From: Planctomycetota bacterium
Lineage (GTDB): Bacteria > Planctomycetota > UBA1135 > GCA-002686595
NCBI GenBank assembly: GCA_029250885.1
Contig: JAQXEK010000013.1
Coordinates: 1-64,000, forward strand
DNA: 64,000 nt
Direction: 5' to 3'
Shown here: positions 1 to 9,623 of the stretch, piece by piece
Numbering within the stretch: the stretch's first letter is position 1
Layout of the letters: the number at the start of each line of letters is the position of its first letter
The notes under the pieces: generated by a model
Database searches by the model: none
What the model was told of the DNA's origin: nothing
The model's input: the letters and a program-made list of their open reading frames with translations, nothing else
Program-made: the position numbers and the translations under genes

Positions 1-296
1 GTGATTTGTAAGTGGCTAAATCTCGTTCCTGTCTTTGCTAGCGCAACAGAAGGCCCTACAGCCTGCCGCAGTTTGTCACCCCGACTTCGACGCGCTACGC
101 CCCGCAACGAAGATCTAGAAGATCGCGCTACACGGCGCTCTGCCTCTTGTTGCATCCCCCTAAGTCGTCTAGGACAGCAGGCAGGGCGCGCTATTCGGCA
201 ACTTGCTAACCGCCATCCACGGTTTTCGCATGCCGATCTTCTTTGTGATAAGTAGATCCTTCACAGCGTCGCTCTCGCGATGCTATGGTTCTAACC
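1..296. other. Window edge with no supported gene
   Basis: A frame is open from base 1 to 255 on the plus strand, but its translation is rich in Arg, Ser and Pro, has no recognisable motif, and overlaps other open frames. I treat it as non-coding or the tail of something outside the window. No RNA gene or repeat was seen. Confidence 0.4.
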
Positions 297-788
297 ATGA
301 AGAGTTCACCAATTTTCTCGGCGATCTTCTTGGCAGGTTTGCTGTCTTGCGGGATGACCCCAGACCTAAAGATTGTTGGGCAGTCTGTCTTGATGGAGAC
401 ACAGACGATTACGATTCACCAGAACGGAACTTACACCAACAAAAAGGGGAAACGCCTGTTGGATGGAAACCAACTTGGGGAGTTAGGAGAGGCTCAAGTG
501 CGCAAGGTCGACTGCAGTGGGAACGATGTGCTACTGCTTTGGCACCAGACCGCGGTGCGGTTCCCTGACGTCTGGCCAGCCGACGAGGCCCTGGTGATCA
601 AAGGCACCTTCGAGAACCCGCCCATTCGGCTGACCTTCCCTACTCCTATCGATGGCGACGCAAAGTCGGTGCGGAATGTTGTGTGGTCCGCCGACAAGTT
701 AATAGTCGACGGCTCGACCTTCGACCTCATAACTGGCGGCTCCTACTTGTTCGCGGAGAGCAGCCTCAAGCTCGTCTCCCTATGGTGA
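297..788 (+). CDS. Hypothetical lipoprotein
   Basis: This 163-residue protein is not recognised. The chosen ATG gives MKSSPIFSAIFLAGLLSC, a typical short positively charged start, hydrophobic core and Cys that fits a lipoprotein signal with cleavage before Cys18. An ATG 12 bases upstream (285) is also possible. The mature part looks like a small beta-rich domain with no catalytic motif I can name. It stands alone in a sparse region, so context does not help. Location in the outer membrane or periplasm is inferred from the signal only. Confidence 0.6.
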   Translation: MKSSPIFSAIFLAGLLSCGMTPDLKIVGQSVLMETQTITIHQNGTYTNKKGKRLLDGNQLGELGEAQVRKVDCSGNDVLLLWHQTAVRFPDVWPADEALVIKGTFENPPIRLTFPTPIDGDAKSVRNVVWSADKLIVDGSTFDLITGGSYLFAESSLKLVSLW

Positions 789-977
789 CACTCCCGCGGC
801 TTTGACCGTGCTCGGTTGACTGACGTAGCGGAGTGGTGCTAGTTGTGAATAGGATTTTTGCGGCCCTTTCTAACGGGGGGCATAGGAACAGGACATTTAG
901 CGTACATCGCTGAGCTTTGTGAGACTTGCTATGGAATCTGCGAAAGACGGTAGAGAAGTGTTTGGAGTTGATAGGTC

Positions 978-1148
978 ATGCTAAAGGCCCTGTACATCCT
1001 ATGTTGCAGCCTGATCGGCGCTGCGATGGGCGCAATCTGGATTGGGGACCTCTCTTCGGTCCTGCTTTCCATTATCGGTGGCCTTATCGGGGCCATAGTT
1101 GGAGCCCTCTTTGGCAAGTACATTCCATTCTATGAGTGGTTTCTTTAA
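978..1148 (+). CDS. Small glycine-rich membrane protein (56 aa)
   Basis: This short frame encodes MLKALYILCC followed by a second hydrophobic stretch, SIIGGLIGAIVGALFG. The repeated Gly spaced three to four residues apart resembles a glycine-zipper membrane segment. It probably spans the membrane once or twice (residues about 3-20 and 27-47) with a short polar tail ending in EWFL. It has no strong ribosome binding site; a weak purine run lies upstream. No family can be named. Because it is so short, chance coding remains possible. Confidence 0.45.
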   Translation: MLKALYILCCSLIGAAMGAIWIGDLSSVLLSIIGGLIGAIVGALFGKYIPFYEWFL

Positions 1149-1269
1149 ACCGCTCTTAGCCCTTCAGCCTATCCGGCGAGTAATCGTGTGACGCTAGGCG
1201 AAGATGGCGCAAAGAAAATAAGCCCGACGCGTTAGATCCATATTGTCCGCGGTGGGCCTGATCCAAAAC

Positions 1270-1950
1270 CTAGGGATTCGGACCGAGCTTCCCAAGGATG
1301 GCTTCAAGTTCGAACCAATCGACCTGGTCGTTTTGGTTGCTATCGATCAGGTCGAGTAGGGCGTAGGTGCGGTCGCGGCCTGGGCTTGCTAGATCGCTCG
1401 GCACCTGAGAGAGTTCGTGATGACTGAGGCGCAGGTCGGTGTTCGTGTCGAGCTCTCGAAAGCGTTGGGCGCAGTCCAAGAGGTCTGTTGGCGGCCATGG
1501 GGCAAAGATCGAGGACAGCAGGCGGATTGCGGACTTGCGCTCTAAGTTCTCGTGGAGCCAGGCGGGGACCTCGCCAGATTCAGCGGGGAAGTCGGCTAGG
1601 GTGATGCGGCCGTCGGCGTTGCGGTCGAAGCGCTCGAAATTTCGACTGGGCAGCTCGGCGGGCAGGAGCTCGCCGTTTTTATCCTGGTCGTATTCGGTGA
1701 GTAGCGCTTGCCAGCGGCTCTTGGGACCGGCGGTGACCTCGACGCGATCGGCGCCGGTCATGAGCACGTCCATGACCCGCTGGCTGTCGGTTCGGGGGTC
1801 GACTGGGGCGACGTCTTGGGTCACACAGCTCGACCCTAGAAGCGCGCCAAGGCCAAGGGTGGCTCTCCTAAGGAGTGCCGGCCCGCGCGAGCTGGGCGAA
1901 AGACAGCTGTCTGTCGCACTTGCCGAAGCTGGAAACGACCGCGGTCCCAA
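1270..1950 (-). CDS. Exported EF-hand protein
   Basis: The protein has four Ca-binding-like loops in two pairs: DQDKNGELLPAE, DRNADGRITLAD, DTNTDLRLSHHE and DSNQNDQVDWFE. The first two fit the EF-hand pattern well; the last two are weaker because the central Gly is missing. A hydrophobic stretch with a twin Arg (RRATLGLGALLGSSC) near the N-terminus suggests export, perhaps by Tat, and possible lipidation at the Cys, although the box is not canonical. The start is uncertain: no ATG lies between the upstream gene and this segment, so I use TTG at 1950; a GTG at 2010, just after the upstream stop, is the alternative. It follows tryptophan dioxygenase on the same strand, with no evident functional tie. 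Confidence 0.65.
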   Translation of the reverse strand: MGPRSFPASASATDSCLSPSSRGPALLRRATLGLGALLGSSCVTQDVAPVDPRTDSQRVMDVLMTGADRVEVTAGPKSRWQALLTEYDQDKNGELLPAELPSRNFERFDRNADGRITLADFPAESGEVPAWLHENLERKSAIRLLSSIFAPWPPTDLLDCAQRFRELDTNTDLRLSHHELSQVPSDLASPGRDRTYALLDLIDSNQNDQVDWFELEAILGKLGPNP

Positions 1951-2012
1951 GGGACAAGCCGCCCAGCTTGCGCTGGGCTGGTCTGAACCCTGGGGCCTGG
2001 TGTCGGCCACGG

Positions 2013-3125
<1,113 letters not shown>

Positions 3126-3273
3126 TGGCTGGATTCGAGGATTTGGAGGGTGGATCGGCTCCGAGCGTAAAAGGGACGCCCGAGTCGCGTACAGCATACG
3201 CTGCAAAGGCCGGATGGCAAAAACAGGACGGGGAAGCGCTCGAAATCGGCCCCAAACGTTAACCTCTTCGGCC

Positions 3274-4275
3274 ATGACTCCCAATGCACTAGGCGCGGTT
3301 GCGTCCCCCCAGGCTGCGCGTCTAGACCGCGCCGCAATCCAGGCACTCTACAACCGTCCGCTGCTCGAGCTGGTCTTCGAGGCCGCGACCGTGCACCGGG
3401 CGCACCACGACCCGCAGTACGTGCAGTGCTCGCAGCTGCTGTCGATCAAGACGGGTGGCTGCCAAGAGAACTGCGGCTACTGCTCCCAGAGCGCGCACCA
3501 CAAAACGCCGGTCAAGCGCGAGCCGTTGATGTCTACCGAAGAGGTGCTCGCCGCGGCGAAGCGTGCGAAGGACGGCGGCGCGGATCGCTTCTGCATGGGC
3601 GCCGCTTGGCGCGAGGTGAAGGACGGTCCCGACTTCGATCGCGTGCTCGACATGATCGAGGGCGTGAACTCCATGGGCCTGGAGAGCTGCGTGACCTTGG
3701 GCATGGTAAACGAGGACCAGGCCAGTCGCTTGGCGGATGCTGGGCTTGACTACTACAACCACAATCTGGACACGGGGCGCAGCCACTACGACAAGATCGT
3801 GACAACGCGCACCTTTGATGACCGGTTGAACACCCTGGGCAATGTGCGCAAGGCGGGCATGAGTGTCTGTGCCGGCGGCATCCTTGGACTAGGCGAGGAC
3901 CGCGACCAGCGCGCGGAGCTGATCACCGAGCTGGCGAACCTGGAGCCCCAGCCCGAGAGTGTGCCGATCAATGCATTGGTGCCCGTAGAGGGCACGCCGC
4001 TCTCCGAGCAGCAGGTCGTGGACTGGACCGAGATGGTGCGCACGGTTGCCGTGGCCCGGATTGCGATTCCCGGTGCGCGCGTGCGCTTGAGCGCGGGTCG
4101 CCAGGAGATGTCGGAAGAGGCCCAGGCCATGTGCTTTTTGGCCGGCGCCAATTCGATCTTCGTGGGCGATGAGCTGTTGACTACGCCAAACCCTAGCCAG
4201 TCCTCGGACGCGGCGATGCTTGCCAAGCTTGGCCTCAAGGGCGTCGGCATGCCCAAGCAAGCTCCTGGCAAGTAG
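3274..4275 (+). CDS. bioB: Biotin synthase
   Basis: BioB is the radical-SAM enzyme that inserts sulfur into dethiobiotin, the last step of biotin synthesis. The radical-SAM cluster motif CQENCGYC is present, with Cys63, Cys67 and Cys70 ligating the 4Fe-4S cluster, followed by the conserved SQSAHH. The substrate and second-cluster region VCAGGILGLGE and the Arg-containing VRLSAGRQEM are typical. The start at 3274 gives 333 residues; the frame is open upstream, but that part lies in the promoter region shared with kynA. It is the first gene of bioB-bioFD-bioA, with 11 bases to the next gene. No clear BirA or BioR operator was found upstream. Confidence 0.97.
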   Translation: MTPNALGAVASPQAARLDRAAIQALYNRPLLELVFEAATVHRAHHDPQYVQCSQLLSIKTGGCQENCGYCSQSAHHKTPVKREPLMSTEEVLAAAKRAKDGGADRFCMGAAWREVKDGPDFDRVLDMIEGVNSMGLESCVTLGMVNEDQASRLADAGLDYYNHNLDTGRSHYDKIVTTRTFDDRLNTLGNVRKAGMSVCAGGILGLGEDRDQRAELITELANLEPQPESVPINALVPVEGTPLSEQQVVDWTEMVRTVAVARIAIPGARVRLSAGRQEMSEEAQAMCFLAGANSIFVGDELLTTPNPSQSSDAAMLAKLGLKGVGMPKQAPGK

Positions 4276-4286
4276 CGACGACCTTA

Positions 4287-6167
4287 ATGGAGGCGCAGGG
4301 GCCCTTGGGTAGTTCAAACTTGGACGCAGAGCTGCGTCTGGAGCTAGACGCCTTAGCAAGCGCCGGCCGCCTGCGCAACGTGCAGGGCCGGCCCAAGGGA
4401 CTGGTCGACTTCACCTCGAATGACTACCTAGGGCTGGCGTCCCATGAGCTTGTGATTGAAGCTGCGCAGGAAGCCAATGCGCGCTACGGTGCGGGTGGTC
4501 GCGCGGCCCGCTTGCTGGGCGGAGGTGCGAGCCACAGTGAACTCGAAAACTTGGGCGCCGAGTGGCTCGGCGAACAAGCGGCGCTGTTCTTCCCGACAGG
4601 GTACCAGGCCAACTTGGGGCTGCTGACCAGCCTGGCGGGCGAGGGGGACGTGGTGTTGAGTGCCGCTGCGAACCACGCTTCGATCATCGATGGGCTGCGG
4701 CTCTCGAAGGCGCGGGTGGTGATCTTTGATCACAGGAACCCGGACGACCTAGAGCGCAAACTCAAGGACCACGGACCTTCGAAAAGGCGAATCGTAGCCG
4801 TTGAGGGGATCTACTCTATGGGTGGTGATCGGCCTCCACTTGAGGAGATCGACGCCCTGTGCCAGAAATACGACGCGCACCTGGTGGTCGACGAGGCCCA
4901 CTCTGTGGGCGTTGTCGGACCCGGTTGCCGGGGTGCGGCGGCCACCCTAAAAGACGACCCGAACACGCGCATGGTCGCGCGTACCATCACCGGTGGCAAG
5001 GCCTTGGGTGCCGGCGGCGCCCTGGTCGTCGGCTCCCGGGCGGTGGTCGACGTGCTGCTCAATTGCTCGCGCTCGTTCATCTTCACCACAGCGGCACCCC
5101 CCAGTGTTAGCGCGTCCTTTGCCGCCGCGATCCGAGTGCTCCAGAGCTCTACCGAACTGGGGCAGCGCGCCCGCGAGGGAGCCGCGGACCTGGCGGAAAA
5201 GCTCGGACTTCCGGTCCCCGATGCCGCAATCCTAAGCCTGCTGCTCGGTGACGAGGCCGTCGCCGTGAAGGCCTCGGAACAGCTTCTGGACCTTGGCTTT
5301 GACGTGCGCGCTGTTCGCCCCCCCACTGTGCCCGTTGGGACTTCGCGCCTGCGAATTGTGGCCCACGCTTTTAATGATAGGGACGACCGCAGCGCACTGG
5401 TTCGCGCGCTTAATAAGTGCGGCGTGGCGGCCAAGATCCTGGTCCCTGAAGCGGTACCCACGGTCCCACTCGCTCCCGCCCTTATGATTGCGGGAACAGA
5501 CACGGATGTGGGCAAGACCGTGGCGGCTGCGCTCTGCACCCGTGCGCTTAGGCTGCGCGGCAAGGTTCACTATTGGAAGCCGGTGCAGACCGGCGACGAC
5601 TCGGACAGCGACACGGTTGCGCGCCTCGCGGGCCTCGATGGTCACGAGGTCTTGCGCCCGGCCTGGGAGCTGCCCCTGCCGGCGTCTCCCCACGAAGCCG
5701 CCATCGACGCGGGGGTCTCCATCGAATCGAGTCGCATCGGAGAGGCGCTCTTCAGCCTGCGTAAGACTTTGACCGAGTCACGCATGGTCGTCGAGCTCGC
5801 GGGTGGCCTGATGGTGCCGTACTCGGTCACGGAAGAAGCGGGACGGCACTCGGCCGACCTGCAGGTGGACTGGCTACGCCGCATGGGCGCGCCGTTTGTG
5901 CTAGTCGCCCGCTCGGGCTTGGGCACGTTGAACCACACTTTGTTGAGCCTGGAGGTTCTCGGCGCGCGCCACATGGTTCCCCGGGCTATCCTGCTGCTTG
6001 GGGACAAGCACGAGTCGAATGCCTCCACCCTGCGCGACCTCGCGAACGGCACACCGGTGCTAGAGGTGCCTCGCTTCAAGCAACTTGACGTCGAGAGCCT
6101 GGACCGCTGGCTCGCCGATCCCCAAGGAGACGGGCCTCGCCTTTGCGACGTTCTTTTCCGACCCTAA
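4287..6167 (+). CDS. bioFD: Fused 8-amino-7-oxononanoate synthase / dethiobiotin synthetase
   Basis: One 626-residue frame carries two biotin enzymes. Residues about 15-385 are BioF, a PLP enzyme joining pimeloyl thioester and alanine: FTSNDYLGLASH, the HLVVDEAHSVGVVGP signature and the PLP lysine K238 in TGGKALGAGG are all present. Residues about 398-626 are BioD, the ATP-dependent carboxylase closing the ureido ring: P-loop GTDTDVGKT (residues 403-411), then YWKPVQTG and VELAGGLMVPY. No stop or frameshift separates the halves. The two activities are not consecutive; BioA, encoded next, acts between them. Known fusions in the pathway more often join BioD with BioA, so this arrangement is less usual. 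The overall length equals the sum of two full enzymes. Confidence 0.95.
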   Translation: MEAQGPLGSSNLDAELRLELDALASAGRLRNVQGRPKGLVDFTSNDYLGLASHELVIEAAQEANARYGAGGRAARLLGGGASHSELENLGAEWLGEQAALFFPTGYQANLGLLTSLAGEGDVVLSAAANHASIIDGLRLSKARVVIFDHRNPDDLERKLKDHGPSKRRIVAVEGIYSMGGDRPPLEEIDALCQKYDAHLVVDEAHSVGVVGPGCRGAAATLKDDPNTRMVARTITGGKALGAGGALVVGSRAVVDVLLNCSRSFIFTTAAPPSVSASFAAAIRVLQSSTELGQRAREGAADLAEKLGLPVPDAAILSLLLGDEAVAVKASEQLLDLGFDVRAVRPPTVPVGTSRLRIVAHAFNDRDDRSALVRALNKCGVAAKILVPEAVPTVPLAPALMIAGTDTDVGKTVAAALCTRALRLRGKVHYWKPVQTGDDSDSDTVARLAGLDGHEVLRPAWELPLPASPHEAAIDAGVSIESSRIGEALFSLRKTLTESRMVVELAGGLMVPYSVTEEAGRHSADLQVDWLRRMGAPFVLVARSGLGTLNHTLLSLEVLGARHMVPRAILLLGDKHESNASTLRDLANGTPVLEVPRFKQLDVESLDRWLADPQGDGPRLCDVLFRP

Positions 6168-6171
6168 GAAC

Positions 6172-7473
6172 ATGAACGCAAACCGAAAGACTCTGGCCGA
6201 GCGCGACGCCGCCGTCGCGTGGCACCCCTACACCCAGCACGGCATCGAAGCCGAGCCCATGGCCGTGGAGTCGGCGGCGGGGTCCGTCTTGACCCTAGAA
6301 GACGGCACTGAGATCATCGACGCCATCTCGTCCTGGTGGGCCATCCTGCACGGCCACGGCGAAGAGGCCGTGGCCCACGCGATGGCGAAGCAGGCGCAGA
6401 AATTGGACCACGTGCTGTTCGCAGGCGCGACCCACGAACCCGCCGTTCGCTTGGCCGAGCGCCTGGTCGAGGTCGCTCCCGAAGGTCTCACGCGCGTCTT
6501 CTTCTCAGACGATGGGTCCACCGCCATCGAGGTCGCACTCAAGATGGTAATCCAGTCCTGGCAGCGCGCCGAAGAAGACCAGCGGCGCGTGTTCGTTGGA
6601 CTCGAGCACGCCTACCACGGTGACACCTTTGGGGCCATGGCGATCGGGGACCCCGATCCCTTCTTCGAGCCCTTCAGCAGCTTCATGTTTGACGCGAAGC
6701 TGGTCCAACCGAACATCGAGTCCATGACGGCCATGCTCGACCAGCTTGGAGACACCGCCGCTGGCGTAATCCTGGAGCCCTTGGTCCAGGGTGCCGGTGG
6801 CATGCTGATGCAGACGCCGCAGTTTTTACGCGACCTGCGGGCCCTTTGCACCGAGCGCAACCTGCCCCTGATCGCCGACGAGGTCATGACCGGCTTCGGT
6901 CGCACCGGTAAGCTGTTCGCCTGCGACGTGGCTGGCATCGCTCCTGACATCATGTGCCTCGCGAAGGGTCTAACCGGCGGAATGACGCCCATGTCCGTGA
7001 CCATGGCTGCTGAGCGCTTCTTCCAGTGCTTCCTGTCCGAAGACCGCGGCACGGCGTTCTTCCACGGCCACACGTTCACGGCGCACCCCATTGGATGCGC
7101 CGCCGCCTTGGCTTCCCTCGACCTGACCCTTGACCGCGATGTGCCCAAGGTTCTCGATGGGATCGGCGCTAGGATCGAGGCCAAGCTTCGCGAGCTGCTG
7201 CCCGAGTTTGCCGATGCGAGCGAGGTCGAGAACCCCCGAGTTGCGGGGCTGCGCCGTATGGGTGGCATCGTTGCCTTTGAATTGATCGGCGGCGAGGAGG
7301 GCTACTTGGCGTCTCAAGCCCCGCGATTGCGCCAAGAGGCCACGGCGCGGGGTGTGCTGCTGCGCCCACTGGGCAACGTCCTGTACGCCATGCCGCCGGC
7401 ATCTACAACAGACGCCCAGTGCGACCGCATCGCCGAGGTCCTAGCGGACCTTGTCGCGATCGCCAGCGCCTAG
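6172..7473 (+). CDS. bioA: Adenosylmethionine-8-amino-7-oxononanoate aminotransferase
   Basis: BioA transfers the amino group of S-adenosylmethionine to 8-amino-7-oxononanoate, giving 7,8-diaminononanoate. This class III PLP aminotransferase shows WHPYTQH at the start, ISSWWAILHGH, the YHGDTFGAMAIGDP block, IADEVMTGFGRTG and the PLP lysine K265 in CLAKGLTGG. Tyr and Trp residues that read SAM in BioA are present in the first two blocks. The ATG at 6172 lies 4 bases after the bioFD stop, so translation is probably coupled; 434 residues is normal. It ends the biotin operon and is followed by a hairpin at 7533. Confidence 0.95.
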   Translation: MNANRKTLAERDAAVAWHPYTQHGIEAEPMAVESAAGSVLTLEDGTEIIDAISSWWAILHGHGEEAVAHAMAKQAQKLDHVLFAGATHEPAVRLAERLVEVAPEGLTRVFFSDDGSTAIEVALKMVIQSWQRAEEDQRRVFVGLEHAYHGDTFGAMAIGDPDPFFEPFSSFMFDAKLVQPNIESMTAMLDQLGDTAAGVILEPLVQGAGGMLMQTPQFLRDLRALCTERNLPLIADEVMTGFGRTGKLFACDVAGIAPDIMCLAKGLTGGMTPMSVTMAAERFFQCFLSEDRGTAFFHGHTFTAHPIGCAAALASLDLTLDRDVPKVLDGIGARIEAKLRELLPEFADASEVENPRVAGLRRMGGIVAFELIGGEEGYLASQAPRLRQEATARGVLLRPLGNVLYAMPPASTTDAQCDRIAEVLADLVAIASA

Positions 7474-7532
7474 GCCACGAAGTCGAAGCCCGCATCTGCA
7501 GTCCTGATCAGCATCGGGCTGGTGGGACGGGT

Positions 7533-7551
7533 CCAGAGCGACCCGCTCTGG
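7533..7551. terminator. Hairpin between convergent genes
   Basis: CCAGAGCG and CGCTCTGG form a perfect 8-bp stem with a 3-base loop between the end of bioA and the end of the convergent phosphatase-like gene. No long T run follows on either strand, so termination is likely but not certain. Confidence 0.5.
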
Positions 7552-7555
7552 GCAT

Positions 7556-8125
7556 CTACTCGAAGTTTTGACCTGTCAGGCGCTTCAGCTGTTCCTCGAG
7601 TACGGGCTTTGAATCTGGCTTCATGCCGGCCGTGCGCGCGTCGGCGACAGCGTCCTCAAAGCTCACATTGGCCTCCATTACGCGGTGGGCGGCGACAAAG
7701 ACTGAGACCCGGTTTCCACTTCCACAGTGGAACAGGGTCTTGCCCGGCGCCTCTTCGTTCAACACATCCATCAGCAGGTCAAACTCGTCATCGGTGAGGC
7801 TCTCCCACGTGACGGGCACGTGGATGTATTCGATGTCTAGGTCTGCGCAGAGCCCCGCCTCGTCGAAGGTCAGCGATGCGACCTCGGGCTCACTGCGAAT
7901 GTTGATCACGCGCGTCACACCGCGCTTTGCGGCTAGCATTAGCTCGGTCTCCGTCGGCTGCCCGCCCATGTAGAAGTCGCCCCACTCGGTGGTGTTGCGC
8001 ATCTCGCCTAGCTCGCTGCGTACAAGGCCGGGGTCCACCTCGGGGATGGCCTCCTCGAAGCTCTCGCAGCTTGTGAGGGCAAGGGACGGTAGGAGGGCGA
8101 GGGCGACTAGCGTGGTGAACTTCAT
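7556..8125 (-). CDS. Exported protein-tyrosine-phosphatase-like lipoprotein
   Basis: The 189-residue product begins MKFTTLVALALLPSLALTSC, a good lipoprotein signal with lipid attachment at Cys20. The mature domain resembles the DUF442/dual-specificity phosphatase-like group: FYMGGQPTETEL, RVINIRSEPE and the active-site loop LFHCGSGNRVS, with the Cys and Arg of the phosphate-binding loop. An exported phosphatase-like domain is unusual because most relatives are cytosolic or fused to hydrolases. Substrate is unknown. It is transcribed towards bioA and is separated from the upstream DUF423 gene by about 50 bases, so the two may be cotranscribed. Confidence 0.75.
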   Translation of the reverse strand: MKFTTLVALALLPSLALTSCESFEEAIPEVDPGLVRSELGEMRNTTEWGDFYMGGQPTETELMLAAKRGVTRVINIRSEPEVASLTFDEAGLCADLDIEYIHVPVTWESLTDDEFDLLMDVLNEEAPGKTLFHCGSGNRVSVFVAAHRVMEANVSFEDAVADARTAGMKPDSKPVLEEQLKRLTGQNFE

Positions 8126-8176
8126 AGGGGGGGATGCTAACCGAAGGAGCCTAAATCGCCCACCCCCGGGAGGGCT

Positions 8177-8578
8177 CTAGTCGTGGTTCTTGAGTGCGCC
8201 GCCGAGGCTCGCAAAGCCAAGCCAGCCCAGGATCATGAGCAGTCCGCCGATGGGTGTGACTGGGCCCAACCAAGTCTCGCTGGGGTGCAGCGCGAGCGCG
8301 TAGAGAGATGCGCTGAAGAGGAAGCTGCCAGCGATCAGCAGCCAGCCTGTAATGCGGCCGGCGGTGGGCAGCAGTCGGTCCTGGGAGCCGATGGTGACAG
8401 CGCCGAGCAGAACCAAGCCGAGGGCCTGCCAAGCTTGATAGGTGACCGCGGTCTGCCAGATGCCCGTGGAGTCCAGCAGGGACAGACGCGCCTTAAGGGA
8501 GTGGGCGCCAAATGCGCCAAGGCCAATGGCGAGGGCCATCCAAACGGCGCCGGTGCGGATTGCTAGGGATGCATTCAT
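8177..8578 (-). CDS. DUF423 family small membrane protein
   Basis: This 133-residue protein has four hydrophobic helices and the DUF423 signature LGAFGAHSLK near the N-terminus, with WQTAVTYQAWQALGL following and PIGGLLMILGW near the end. The family (YgdD type) consists of inner-membrane proteins of unknown function. ATG at 8578 is chosen because the family begins at this point; an ATG 36 bases upstream only adds a Pro-rich extension. It precedes the phosphatase-like lipoprotein gene on the same strand. Confidence 0.85.
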   Translation of the reverse strand: MNASLAIRTGAVWMALAIGLGAFGAHSLKARLSLLDSTGIWQTAVTYQAWQALGLVLLGAVTIGSQDRLLPTAGRITGWLLIAGSFLFSASLYALALHPSETWLGPVTPIGGLLMILGWLGFASLGGALKNHD

Positions 8579-8669
8579 AATCGGAGGTGCGAGCACTTGT
8601 TTAGGGCCGGGCACGAGATTGTGCGGCTAGTCGGTAGATCGTCGGTGGGCTCGATCGCATGATAGCGAC

Positions 8670-9602
8670 ATGACAAGCACGACGAATCACGATGGGGCGA
8701 ATTTGGGCAGCCACGGACACACAACGGACGAGCGCAACCAAGGCGTCTTGTTCGACGTGAACGGCGAGCTGGTACCAAGGGAGAAGGCCGTGGTGTCGGT
8801 CTTTGACAGCGGGTTTATCCTTGGGGACGGCATCTGGGAGGGTCTGCGCCTCAAGGACGGGCACCTTTCGTTCCTGGAGCGGCACCTGGACCGCGTATAC
8901 GCCGGCGCCCGGGCGATCGACCTGGAGATCGGCTTGAACCGGGATGAGCTGCGGGCGCGGCTCTGGCGGGTGATCGAGGCCAACGGCATGACCGACGGCG
9001 TGCACGTCCGGTTGATGATTACACGCGGCGAGAAGGCGACGCCGTACCAAGATCCGCGGGTGGTGATCTCGCCGGCGACGATCGTAATCTTGGCCGAGTA
9101 CAAGAGCGCGGGGCCCGAGGCGTTTACCAAGGGGCTGAGCCTCTTCACCGTGCACGTTCGCCGCGGCCGGCCCGACGTGCAAGACCCGAAGCTCAACACC
9201 CACTCCAAGCACAACTGCATCCAAGCCTGTATCCAGGCGACCAAGGCGGGCGCAGACGAGGCCCTGATGCTCGATCCCCAGGGCTTTGTGGCGACCTGCA
9301 ACTCGACACACTTCTTCATCGTGCGCCGAGGCGAGGTCTGGACCTCAACCGGTGACTATTGCCTAGACGGCATCACCCGCGGCGCCGTTATCGAGGCCGC
9401 TGAGCGCGCAGGCATCACCGTTCGCCAGCGCAACTTCAGCCTGTCCGACGTCTACTCCGCGGACGAGGCCTTCGTCACCGGCACCTACGCCGGCCTGACC
9501 TCCGTGGGCAGCGTCGACGGCCGCGAATTGGACGGTCCCTTTCCCGGCCCCATGGTCGCCCGCCTCACCGACCTGTACCAAGCCCTCGCCAAAGAGAGCT
9601 AG
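8670..9602 (+). CDS. Class IV PLP aminotransferase (branched-chain / D-amino acid type)
   Basis: The fold-type IV PLP aminotransferase family is clear: VFDSGFILGDGIWEGLRLKD near the N-terminus, the catalytic lysine in LNTHSKHNCIQA, CNSTHFFIVRRGEVWTS and GITRGAVIEAAE later. Such enzymes move amino groups between branched-chain or D-amino acids and 2-oxoacids, or act as aminodeoxychorismate lyases; sequence inspection does not settle which. A 25-residue polar N-terminal tail precedes the domain; an internal start is possible. The next gene starts 22 bases downstream and encodes a sulfotransferase-like protein, a pairing discussed in the findings. Confidence 0.85.
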   Translation: MTSTTNHDGANLGSHGHTTDERNQGVLFDVNGELVPREKAVVSVFDSGFILGDGIWEGLRLKDGHLSFLERHLDRVYAGARAIDLEIGLNRDELRARLWRVIEANGMTDGVHVRLMITRGEKATPYQDPRVVISPATIVILAEYKSAGPEAFTKGLSLFTVHVRRGRPDVQDPKLNTHSKHNCIQACIQATKAGADEALMLDPQGFVATCNSTHFFIVRRGEVWTSTGDYCLDGITRGAVIEAAERAGITVRQRNFSLSDVYSADEAFVTGTYAGLTSVGSVDGRELDGPFPGPMVARLTDLYQALAKES

Positions 9603-9623
9603 CCAACGCTACAACTCATCGAC

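Noticed and set aside
1300-1330. tRNA T-loop-like GTTCGAACC
   Set aside because: No paired acceptor, D or anticodon stems surround it, and it lies in the EF-hand coding region.
3126-3273. BirA or BioR operator ahead of bioB
   Set aside because: No TTGTAAACC-type palindrome or BioR-like site was found.
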